A DNA stretch of 11,482 nucleotides from an uncultured Atopobium sp. (GTDB taxonomy: Bacteria > Actinomycetota > Coriobacteriia > Coriobacteriales > Atopobiaceae), in contig CAMQEO010000030.1 of assembly GCA_946999785.1 (NCBI GenBank), positions 1-11,482 on the forward strand, in the 5' to 3' direction. The notes beneath the pieces were generated by a model. It was not told where the DNA came from. It ran no database searches and worked only from the letters and a program-made list of their open reading frames with translations. The position numbers were made by a program, and so were the translations under genes. This document shows, piece by piece, positions 5,335 to 11,482 of the stretch (positions are counted from its first letter, which is position 1; each line of letters starts with the position of its first letter).

Positions 5335-6140
5335 GCAATTCCTCCTGCAATTAGTGCCGCAACAATGCTCATATACAAAAAATCAACAACGCGAAAGCGA
5401 ATGGTGGTGTAGCGCGTTTTGGTGCCGGGGTTGGATATGGCTTTGCACTCTGCGGCTTTGGTAATGTCGTCGGCAAGGTTGCACGACACAATCATCAGCG
5501 GCACGAATACGTATTCTAAATAGCGTGCTGGGTGGCGTTTAGAAATGTTGCGAATGCGCATAGCGGTGGTAATGGCGGTGCTTTCTTCTTTGAACGCTGG
5601 GAAAAAGCGAAACATCACCGCCAGGGGAATTGAGACGCATTGCGGTACTTTCAGCAGGTAAAGCGAGGACAGAATAGCGCTCACGCTTGACCCTTTCACC
5701 AGGAACTTTCCTGCTAAATACGGCAGCATGAACAATTTTATCACCAAGCCGAAACACAAGAATATCTTCAGCACATCAGGCAGACTCGAAAGCGCGTCAA
5801 AATTCGGTACAAAACTAAGCAGCGTGTACACAATCAGCGCTTTTAGCACGGTTGCGCGGTAGTCGTTCAGATACAGAAATGCCAGCAGCGTAATAAACAG
5901 CGGAATTTCGGTAGGGAGGTGCTTAAAGACGCACAGCCCTGCCAGCACCAGCACCACGCATTTGCTGATGGGGTTCGGGTTGAACGGGTGCGCGTGCGAG
6001 TCACAAAATGAACGGACGATTTCTGCCGCTGCTTGTGCGGATGCGTGTGTGATGCCATCTGCGGCTGCTTGTGCGTTCGCTTCGCACGATGGGGTGCTGG
6101 TGCTTTCGTTCTTGGTTGATATACGCATGTGGACATCCAT
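5313..6140 (-). CDS. ecfT: ECF transporter transmembrane coupling protein (EcfT-like)
   Basis: A 275-residue membrane protein with hydrophobic segments near 59-91, 97-112, 125-148, 156-180, 208-222 and 252-272. The two cytoplasmic coupling motifs that dock on the ATPases are recognisable: AMRIRN (193-198, matching the first Ala-Arg motif) and AAECKAI (229-235, where families usually have Arg and this has Lys). The first 50 residues are an Ala/Ser/Thr-rich hydrophilic extension not usual for EcfT; an alternative start at Met5 would barely change it. The gene begins two bases after the S-component stop and overlaps the ATPase start by 22 bases, so this is a dedicated (own S component) ECF transporter. 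In the family EcfT transmits ATP-driven motion to the S protein. Confidence 0.85.
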   Translation of the reverse strand: MDVHMRISTKNESTSTPSCEANAQAAADGITHASAQAAAEIVRSFCDSHAHPFNPNPISKCVVLVLAGLCVFKHLPTEIPLFITLLAFLYLNDYRATVLKALIVYTLLSFVPNFDALSSLPDVLKIFLCFGLVIKLFMLPYLAGKFLVKGSSVSAILSSLYLLKVPQCVSIPLAVMFRFFPAFKEESTAITTAMRIRNISKRHPARYLEYVFVPLMIVSCNLADDITKAAECKAISNPGTKTRYTTIRFRVVDFLYMSIVAALIAGGIACLHCAI

Positions 6141-6142
6141 TT

Positions 6143-6751
6143 TTATGCAACAATTCCGGCTTTTACAAAGTGCTTCTTTAAGAGCTTTTTACCGATAAGC
6201 GCCCCGATAATCGCACCCACAATTGCCCCGATCGTTACTAAAATCATGCTTTGCCATGTAAGAATTTGAACAAGCTGCGCTATATAAGCATCTCCCATCG
6301 GCTTACACAGTTCAAGAAAACGCTCACGCACAAAAATCATCTGGCTTAATACGCCAGGTATCCATAGCGAATACACTGCATATGCCAGCGTGTTCCAGGT
6401 GAAGCTTGAGTAGTTGCCAATTTTGCGCAGCACTTCGGCAAGCAGGGTCGTGATAATGACAATCACTAAAACAACGTACGTGTTGCCCAGCAAGAACGTG
6501 AGAGCGGGCGGTATAATGCCAAAAATTGCAAACGCAAACATCTTTTGTTCTTTTGCCATAAATAGCAGCACCAATGGCCCAGCAATAATGGCGGCAATGG
6601 TGGGGTAGATCAAATACAAAATCGGCACAATCCCCATACAGTCGCATGCCATGATAATGACAAGGTAAATCACATCGAAAATACCAATAAGAACTAAATC
6701 TTTCAGCATAAGTGAAGAACGCTGATTTGACGTGGTGTTTTGTTGTTTCAT
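6143..6751 (-). CDS. ECF S component, Trep_Strep (TIGR02185)-like integral membrane protein
   Basis: A 202-residue very hydrophobic protein with about six membrane segments (17-36, 42-66, 70-88, 91-106, 117-140, 165-187) and a basic C-terminal tail (KKLLKKHF). Length, the KDLVLIGIFDVIYL start and the GAIVGAIIGALIGKKL end agree with the Trep_Strep family, known as predicted substrate-specific parts of ECF transporters and often found beside ABC pairs in streptococci, spirochaetes and Actinobacteria. AAGGAG lies six bases before the ATG. It is followed immediately by the T and A genes, giving a complete S-T-A set. The substrate cannot be read from sequence. The neighbouring ABC pair and the TetR gene make a metal chelate, tetrapyrrole or cofactor plausible. 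Confidence 0.8.
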   Translation of the reverse strand: MKQQNTTSNQRSSLMLKDLVLIGIFDVIYLVIIMACDCMGIVPILYLIYPTIAAIIAGPLVLLFMAKEQKMFAFAIFGIIPPALTFLLGNTYVVLVIVIITTLLAEVLRKIGNYSSFTWNTLAYAVYSLWIPGVLSQMIFVRERFLELCKPMGDAYIAQLVQILTWQSMILVTIGAIVGAIIGALIGKKLLKKHFVKAGIVA

Positions 6752-6910
6752 ACTAATCTCCTTACTCTATGAATGACGCGAACGTAATGCCGCGTGTGGT
6801 GCCGTGGTCCCGTAATGTTGTGGTGCCGCGGTGTCGTGATGCCGTGGTGCCGTGATGCGGGCAGCTCGTGTGGTGCCGTTACGCCGCTCCCGCCCCGTCT
6901 TTGCGCTGTC
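6752..6910. other. 159-bp gap inside the operon, mostly repeats
   Basis: This is the only sizeable non-coding gap between the transporter genes. It holds the GTGGTGCCG repeats and, next to the S gene, its ribosome binding site. No promoter of good quality and no T-run terminator is visible, so readthrough from the ABC genes is expected. Confidence 0.5.
6796..6878. repeat. Tandem GTGGTGCCG repeats (24, 24 and 26 bp apart)
   Basis: GTGGTGCCG occurs at 6796-6804, 6820-6828, 6844-6852 and 6870-6878. Intervening sequence repeats loosely (CGTAATG, CGTGATG), and a partial copy GTGGTCCCG stands at 6804-6812. It is GC-rich and purine/pyrimidine-mixed, on the transcribed operon between the second ABC gene and the S component. 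Confidence 0.7.
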
Positions 6911-8629
6911 TCAATACACGAACTCATCTGCTGCCTGTGTTTTCTCGACCAGCTTTTGGTAGCTTGAACTGGAACGAAGCAGCTCGCTATGCGTGCCGCA
7001 CGCTTCAACGTGGCCCTCTTTCAGCACCACAATGCGCACTGCGTTCTGAATCGACTTCATGCGATGCGAAATGATGATGACTGTCTTGTTTTTCATCAGC
7101 TCATTCAGCGATTCTTGAATTTTTCGCTCGTTGTCAACATCTAAACTTGACGCAATTTCGTCCAAAATCAGAATTGGTGCATTTTTCAAAAACGCGCGCG
7201 CAATGGAGATGCGCTGGCGTTCACCGCCCGAAAGTTGCTGGCCATTTTCCCCGATGAGCGTATCAAAACCCTCGGGCAGATTGTCAATAAAGTCGCACTG
7301 CGCAAGCTGCGCGGCACGCTTTACTTCCTCATCGCTTGCGCCTTCACGCCCAATGCGAATATTTTCAAGAACGCTTGTGTTGAACAGCACGACATCTTGA
7401 AACACAATCGATACGTTGCGATACAAACTTTCAGCTGACGCGTCTTTAATGTTCACGCCGCCAATGGAAATGCTGCCCGAATCGAAGTCGTACAGGCGCG
7501 CTATCAGGTGCAACAGCGTCGTTTTACCGCAGCCCGACTCACCAACCAGCGCGCACACGCTGCCTTGCGGCACCGTAAAGCTAACGTCTTTGAGCACTGG
7601 TTTGTTGACATCGTAAGAAAAATTCAGGTGCTCGATGCTTATGTCGAAGCTTGAAAAGTTCACATCGCGCCCGCTGAGCGCTTTTGCATTGCGAATTTCG
7701 TTGATGCGTTCCACTGCCGAATTGATGTAGAAAATTTCCATGAAAAACTCCATGTTCGCATCAACCACTTCTTTGATTTTCATGGCAGCAAGCACGTAGC
7801 CTATCAGGTACAATATCGAAATTTCTCCCGTTTGCATAAGGAAAATGCCGCCGACAATCGTAAATGCAAGCGAGAAGTGACCAAAAATTCCCGAGCCCAT
7901 TAACAGGAACGCGGCATTGCGTTCGCTTTTCCAGTGCACGCGCTGCGTATCTTCAAGCCGCGCGTATAAACTGCTTTTGACGTGCTCGGTTAAGTTGAAC
8001 GCGGTAATTTCTTTCGACATCTCGATGCGCTCTTGAAACGCTTGCGAATTTTCACGCAGGCGCACGTAATGTTTGTTGAACTGCGCGCGTGCGTAGTTTT
8101 TCCCCAGCACAATCAGCCCAAACGACACCAAGGTTGGCACAATAGCAAGCAGCGCCATTTTCCAGTTGCCGATAAGCATCAGTATCGTAATTACGGGCAA
8201 GAACAGGCAAAACCCAAGCGCTGTGGGAATGGCGTGACTGCCTGCGTGCTCGATTGCTGCCACATCGGCCATAATGCTTTGCGCAAGATCGGCAAGGTCG
8301 TGCTTCGAAAAATACGACATCTCAAGCTGTGAGAGCTTCTGCGCAATTTCGATGCGCAAGTTCGCTGCTTCCTTGTAGGTTTCGTTGTATTGTGATTCGT
8401 ATTCAAAGCTTAGCAAAACGGCCATTACAATAAGCGTGATCAGCGAAAAAAGCACGTAGGTAAGCGTGTCGTGCACGTGTTGTAGCAGCAGTTGATCAAC
8501 CAACAGCAACAGTAACATTGCTGGGCACATCGTTATAACAAATACCAAGAAGCTGAACATGCCCGCCTTCAGAGCGCCGTGAACTCCTTGGTCAGTTAGA
8601 GCGAAGCTGCGTTTCAGAAACTTATTCAT
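6911..8629 (-). CDS. ABC half-transporter 2 (exporter fold, membrane domain fused to ATPase)
   Basis: A 572-residue protein. The membrane domain covers about 20-310, with hydrophobic segments near 24-48, 55-75, 135-178 and 240-285. The ATPase domain follows: Walker A GESGCGKTT (363-371), Q-loop FQDVVLF (410-416), signature LSGGERQR (466-473), Walker B ILILDE (486-491) with catalytic Glu491, and switch SHR with His522. All catalytic residues are intact. The ATG overlaps the end of the first half-transporter gene by eight bases, with GGAGAG just upstream, so the two chains are made together and likely form a heterodimer. The fold is that of exporters, but YbtPQ and IrtAB of the same fold import siderophores, and the ECF genes downstream favour uptake. 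Direction of transport is inference. Confidence 0.9.
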   Translation of the reverse strand: MNKFLKRSFALTDQGVHGALKAGMFSFLVFVITMCPAMLLLLLVDQLLLQHVHDTLTYVLFSLITLIVMAVLLSFEYESQYNETYKEAANLRIEIAQKLSQLEMSYFSKHDLADLAQSIMADVAAIEHAGSHAIPTALGFCLFLPVITILMLIGNWKMALLAIVPTLVSFGLIVLGKNYARAQFNKHYVRLRENSQAFQERIEMSKEITAFNLTEHVKSSLYARLEDTQRVHWKSERNAAFLLMGSGIFGHFSLAFTIVGGIFLMQTGEISILYLIGYVLAAMKIKEVVDANMEFFMEIFYINSAVERINEIRNAKALSGRDVNFSSFDISIEHLNFSYDVNKPVLKDVSFTVPQGSVCALVGESGCGKTTLLHLIARLYDFDSGSISIGGVNIKDASAESLYRNVSIVFQDVVLFNTSVLENIRIGREGASDEEVKRAAQLAQCDFIDNLPEGFDTLIGENGQQLSGGERQRISIARAFLKNAPILILDEIASSLDVDNERKIQESLNELMKNKTVIIISHRMKSIQNAVRIVVLKEGHVEACGTHSELLRSSSSYQKLVEKTQAADEFVY

Positions 8630-10367
8630 TGCTTACTCTCCATTCGTTCGCCTGAGTATAGAGTGTGTAAAGCCGCTTATACTTTCCGTTTTGCGCGATA
8701 AGCTGCGCGTGCGAGCCGCGTTCCACGATTTTCCCCTGCTCAGCAAGCAAAATTTCGTCCACGCCCGTGATGGATGACAAGCGATGCGCAATCATGATCA
8801 CCGTTTTACCGCGCATCAGCTGTTTGAACGCTTTTTGCAGCTCGTATTCGTTATCGGCGTCAACAGAAGCCGACGCTTCATCCATAATGACGATGGGTGC
8901 GTTTTTCAAGATGGCGCGCGCAATAGCAACGCGCTGCGTTTCGCCACCCGACAGGTACACGCCTTTCGTTCCAATAAGCGTATTCTCGCGTTTCTCCAGC
9001 TTGTTGATGACGCTATCAAGCCCTGCTGCCGACAGCGCCGCCATCACTTCTTCATGCGATGCATCGCGCTTGGCACAGTGAACGTTGTTGAACAGCGTGT
9101 CATTGAACAGTTTGGCGTCCTGAAACACGAAGGCAATTTCGCGAATAAGCGCCTCTTGCGTGTAGGAGGAAAGTGGTTTTCCGCCAATCAGCACCGCACC
9201 CGAATCAAGCGGGTAGTACGCGCAAATAAGCTTCGCAATGGTCGACTTGCCCGAGCCCGACTCACCCACCAGCGCATATATCTTGTTTTCCTCAAGCGTG
9301 AACGACAAATTTTGAAGAACGTGTTTGTCGCCGTAGGAAAATGACACGTCCTTAAACTCGATGGAGTGGTGCGCAAAATGCGTTTCGTTTCCAAAATGCA
9401 TGGATTCATCAGCCATTTGTTTGTACAGCGCTTCAAGTGAATCAACCGCGTAGTTGCCTTGGAACGCAAACATGCCAATGTACATAACGCCCATGAATGC
9501 GGCAAACATCAAGCCCGACAAGAACAGCACCATCATTAAATCGAGCGCAAGGATAGAAGGGCTTCCCAGTTTAGGCAGGAAAAATACAATCGGGATAACA
9601 AGAATTGCCGCCACGCCAAAGAACAGGAACTGATATAAAACGTAACTTTTTTTACAATGCTTCGAATACTGATACGCGTAATCGGAGTAAGTTTGAATAA
9701 GCGTGAATAGCTTTTTCATCGAACTGATTGACACGCCGAAAATTTTAATGACGGCAATTCCGCGAATATATTCAACTGTTTCCGCAGATAGTTTGTCCAG
9801 TGCGTCCTGATATACTTTCATGAATTGGTTACCGCCCATCATGCTTGCCAGGATAGCTCCCGTAACAAGCGTAAGGATGGTAACGCATAATCCAACGCGT
9901 ATGTTTACAAAGAAACTTACAACAATGATAAAAATGGGCATCAGGAATGCTCTCGTGCCATCGGGGATAATATGCGCCACTATGGTGTGGGTAAGTGCTG
10001 CGTTGTCGTCGATGGTTTTACGAATACTGCCTGATGAATGGGTATCAAAAAACCGGAAGCTTGCTGTGTTCAGCCCTTCAACGCCGCGTTTTCGCAGCGC
10101 AGTTTCTAAGCTGAAGCCCACGTTATGCGCTATGAGTCCAGAAATGCCTCGAAATATACTTCCTGCCAGCAATAACAGCATAATCACGAACGCAAAACTT
10201 TGCGCGCTTTGCAGGTTGCTGGTAACGATAAGCGCGTGCAAAAAACGATAGATGGTGTAGCATCCGCTGGTAATAAGGATGCACGATGCGCCCGATATAA
10301 TAACTGCCAGTATGGCTAAGCCTTTAAGCTGGGGAATGTAGGCGAACAGTTTTCGGTAGGTGTTCAT
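8622..10367 (-). CDS. ABC half-transporter 1 (exporter fold, membrane domain fused to ATPase)
   Basis: A 581-residue protein. Membrane segments lie near 16-40, 57-80, 128-177 and 243-300, followed by an ATPase domain: Walker A GESGSGKST (368-376), Q-loop FQDAKLF (415-421), signature LSGGETQR (472-479), Walker B IVIMDE (492-497) with Glu497, and AHR with His528. Every motif needed for ATP hydrolysis is present, as in its partner, so both ATP sites of a heterodimer should be active. Its ATG overlaps the TetR stop by four bases, and AGGAA inside the end of tetR is the ribosome binding site. No accessory membrane or soluble binding protein is fused to it. Best described as YbtP/IrtA-like; efflux of a toxic compound remains the main alternative. 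Confidence 0.9.
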   Translation of the reverse strand: MNTYRKLFAYIPQLKGLAILAVIISGASCILITSGCYTIYRFLHALIVTSNLQSAQSFAFVIMLLLLAGSIFRGISGLIAHNVGFSLETALRKRGVEGLNTASFRFFDTHSSGSIRKTIDDNAALTHTIVAHIIPDGTRAFLMPIFIIVVSFFVNIRVGLCVTILTLVTGAILASMMGGNQFMKVYQDALDKLSAETVEYIRGIAVIKIFGVSISSMKKLFTLIQTYSDYAYQYSKHCKKSYVLYQFLFFGVAAILVIPIVFFLPKLGSPSILALDLMMVLFLSGLMFAAFMGVMYIGMFAFQGNYAVDSLEALYKQMADESMHFGNETHFAHHSIEFKDVSFSYGDKHVLQNLSFTLEENKIYALVGESGSGKSTIAKLICAYYPLDSGAVLIGGKPLSSYTQEALIREIAFVFQDAKLFNDTLFNNVHCAKRDASHEEVMAALSAAGLDSVINKLEKRENTLIGTKGVYLSGGETQRVAIARAILKNAPIVIMDEASASVDADNEYELQKAFKQLMRGKTVIMIAHRLSSITGVDEILLAEQGKIVERGSHAQLIAQNGKYKRLYTLYTQANEWRVSNE

Positions 10368-11065
10368 AAGCGTTCCTTTCTTGATGGGGAAGGCGTTGTG
10401 CAGCGGTGCGTGTTTGCGTGCGGGCTCAGCTTGCGCTGTTGCTGCGCGTGCGCACGTTCTGCTTGTGACATGCTGTTTTCCAAGTTGCCTTGCTTCAGAA
10501 TGAATAGGAGTATCTCTTTGATGAGCGCCTGATTGCTTTGTACGAGAGCATGTTCCTTCAGAACATTTGCAGAAAGAATAATTGCATTTACAAAAAACGT
10601 TATAAACGCAACCTGATTTGACGTAAGCCTGAATGACGTGGTGTCGATGTGCTGCGCTTCGAACAATTCAAACGTCGTGTGCTCAAGTTGCCTATACACC
10701 TCTTCAAGATGGGGGTTTCTTTTTTTCGCCAGAAGCAATTCAACGTAAACGGGCATTAGTTCGTTCGCGTCAACAGCCTTTTTTGCCATTTCTTCGGCAA
10801 GAAATTCCATGCTCCACTGTCTGCCGTTTGCTATCGATTGCGCAATAACGTTGTTGCGGTATACGATGCCATCAAGCATGATGTCATACAGTATGCCGGC
10901 TGTATTTTTGTAGTAGTGATACAGGCCGCCTTTTGAAAGGCCCGTTTCTTTCACAAGGTCTTCCATGGTGGTATTGTCAAAGCCCTTTTCCACAAAAATA
11001 CGTGCTGCTACACGCTTGATTTGCTGTTTGCGCTCATCGAAGCTAAGGCGTTTATTACGAACCAT
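10364..11065 (-). CDS. TetR-family repressor of the transporter operon
   Basis: A 233-residue protein. Residues about 10-58 are the TetR DNA-binding domain: KQQIKRVAARIFVEKGFDNT then MEDLVKETGLSKGGLYHYYKN, a close match to the family pattern. The rest is helical and should bind the inducer. The last 35 residues or so (from SMSQAERAHAQQQ) are hydrophilic, low in complexity and lack family character; they lie over the start signals of the next gene and may be a recent extension. AAGGGAG precedes the ATG by six bases. The gene is first in the operon behind a strong promoter whose start site is covered by an 18-bp palindrome, the expected arrangement for autorepression and control of the downstream transport genes. 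The inducer is unknown, though likely the transported compound or its metal state. Confidence 0.9.
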   Translation of the reverse strand: MVRNKRLSFDERKQQIKRVAARIFVEKGFDNTTMEDLVKETGLSKGGLYHYYKNTAGILYDIMLDGIVYRNNVIAQSIANGRQWSMEFLAEEMAKKAVDANELMPVYVELLLAKKRNPHLEEVYRQLEHTTFELFEAQHIDTTSFRLTSNQVAFITFFVNAIILSANVLKEHALVQSNQALIKEILLFILKQGNLENSMSQAERAHAQQQRKLSPHANTHRCTTPSPSRKERL

Positions 11066-11117
11066 AGGCTGCTCCCTTGCTGGTGGAACGTGTGGTGCGT
11101 AGTGCGTGGATGTTTAC

Positions 11118-11135
11118 ATCGACGGTTGCGTCGAT
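11118..11135. promoter_or_regulatory. Predicted TetR operator (18-bp palindrome)
   Basis: Read on the minus strand: ATCGACG-CAAC-CGTCGAT, with perfect 7-bp arms. It sits directly downstream of the -10, over the predicted transcription start, where binding would block the promoter. Confidence 0.75.
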
Positions 11136-11141
11136 ATAAGC

Positions 11142-11170
11142 ATTATAAGTTAGACATGCCTTACTTTCAA
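11142..11170 (-). promoter_or_regulatory. Main promoter of the tetR-ABC-ECF operon
   Basis: On the minus strand TTGAAA (11165-11170) and a perfect TATAAT (11142-11147) are separated by 17 bp. Transcription would start near 11135, about 70 bases before the tetR ATG. Confidence 0.85.
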
Positions 11171-11197
11171 GTACTTCTTGGTGCGGGATAAGGGGTG

Positions 11198-11213
11198 TGC
11201 AGATGCGTCTGCA
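11198..11213. repeat. Short palindrome TGCAGA-TGCG-TCTGCA
   Basis: Perfect 6-bp arms around four bases, between the two divergent promoters. Possible regulator site or chance; nothing else is evident in 11171-11354. Confidence 0.3.
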
Positions 11214-11354
11214 GACAGAGCGCAGGCGCGTGCTTCCCTGCAGCAATGCGCCGCGGCACAGCAAATGAAAACGGAATTTACACCAACGTTAGAGCTTGAC
11301 CTAAGCTGAGATTCTCCATTCTTTGGTGTCCAAAAGAAATTTGCAAGCTCGATA

Positions 11355-11383
11355 TTGACAAGCTGTTTTAAAAGTGGCATATT
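11355..11383 (+). promoter_or_regulatory. Promoter of the right-edge gene
   Basis: A perfect TTGACA (11355-11360) stands 17 bp before CATATT (11378-11383). The -10 is weak, and other AT-rich hexamers (ATATTT, TTATAA) lie close by. Confidence 0.5.
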
Positions 11384-11385
11384 TA

Positions 11386-11397
11386 TAACACGTGTTA
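11386..11397. promoter_or_regulatory. 12-bp palindrome TAACACGTGTTA, likely operator
   Basis: A perfect palindrome just downstream of the -10 of the plus-strand promoter, over the expected start site. It differs from the tetR operator, so a second regulator is implied. Confidence 0.6.
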
Positions 11398-11439
11398 GAA
11401 ATATGTCACTTTATGATTTTACATTAAAAGGAGATTAAT

Positions 11440-11482
11440 ATGAAGAAAAAAGTATCAATACTAGAAATTGTAGCAACAAAAA
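11440..11482 (+). CDS. Start of a divergent gene, cut by the right edge
   Basis: ATG at 11440 opens a frame of 14 visible codons (MKKKVSILEIVATK). AAGGAG lies six bases upstream (11428-11433), and a promoter and palindrome precede it, so the start is well supported. Too little is present to name the product. The basic start followed by hydrophobic residues would allow a membrane protein. Confidence 0.65.
   Translation, partial: MKKKVSILEIVATK

Noticed and set aside
6748..7008. Minus-strand frame with repeated Arg-His-His (PRHH) motifs, suggesting a small repeat protein
   Set aside because: It overlaps the well-supported end of the second ABC gene in another frame; the peptide repeats are just the DNA repeats of the gap read through.
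8784..9344. 186-codon plus-strand frame and other long plus-strand frames under the ABC genes
   Set aside because: Antisense shadows of GC-richer coding sequence; the opposite strand has full ABC domains.

Overview
The window most resembles accessory DNA in a host of moderate GC content. The transporter operon on the right runs at roughly 45-55% GC, and its strong -35/-10 promoters and AGGAGG-like ribosome binding sites fit a Gram-positive bacterium. Coriobacteriia or a gut/oral Firmicute are my best guesses; this rests on gene style and layout, not on any marker gene. Nearly all genes read leftwards (minus strand). Only a gene cut by the right edge is clearly on the plus strand.

Right two thirds (3.9-11.1 kb): one long minus-strand operon. 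In order of transcription it encodes a TetR-type repressor, two exporter-fold ABC half-transporters (membrane domain fused to ATPase) that look like a heterodimer, an ECF-type substrate-binding membrane protein (S component, Trep_Strep/TIGR02185-like), an ECF transmembrane coupling protein (EcfT) and a double ATPase (EcfA-like). Most junctions overlap or nearly touch. The exception is a 159-bp gap before the S gene, which holds tandem GTGGTGCCG repeats. The tetR promoter is excellent (TTGAAA-17-TATAAT), with an 18-bp perfect palindrome at the expected start site that is an obvious operator. The last gene is broken: its second ATPase domain is one base out of frame, just before the signature motif. 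A divergent plus-strand gene at the right edge has its own promoter and a 12-bp palindrome.

Middle (about 1.85-3.86 kb): an AT-rich island (down to about 20-28% GC) holding a DinJ/YafQ-type toxin-antitoxin pair, an unrecognised 209-residue protein, and a short C-terminal remnant of another gene. A nine-G tract lies near each side, 1901 bp apart. Left of the AT-rich genes lies a degenerate array of repeats with an exact 23-bp period, sharing an ATTTGGCGGC-like core. It looks like transposase-binding repeats at the end of an IS21-like element, or like iterons.

Left (1-1.84 kb): an HTH membrane protein running off the left edge; a spacer with palindromes and a short open frame; and a two-gene unit of a small XRE repressor translationally coupled to a 139-residue protein, behind a promoter overlapped by TAGTACC half-sites.

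Working model: the operon is a repressor-controlled uptake locus for a scarce cofactor or metal chelate, with YbtPQ/IrtAB-like and ECF modules side by side. Its distal end may be decaying next to a mobile, toxin-antitoxin-bearing segment.
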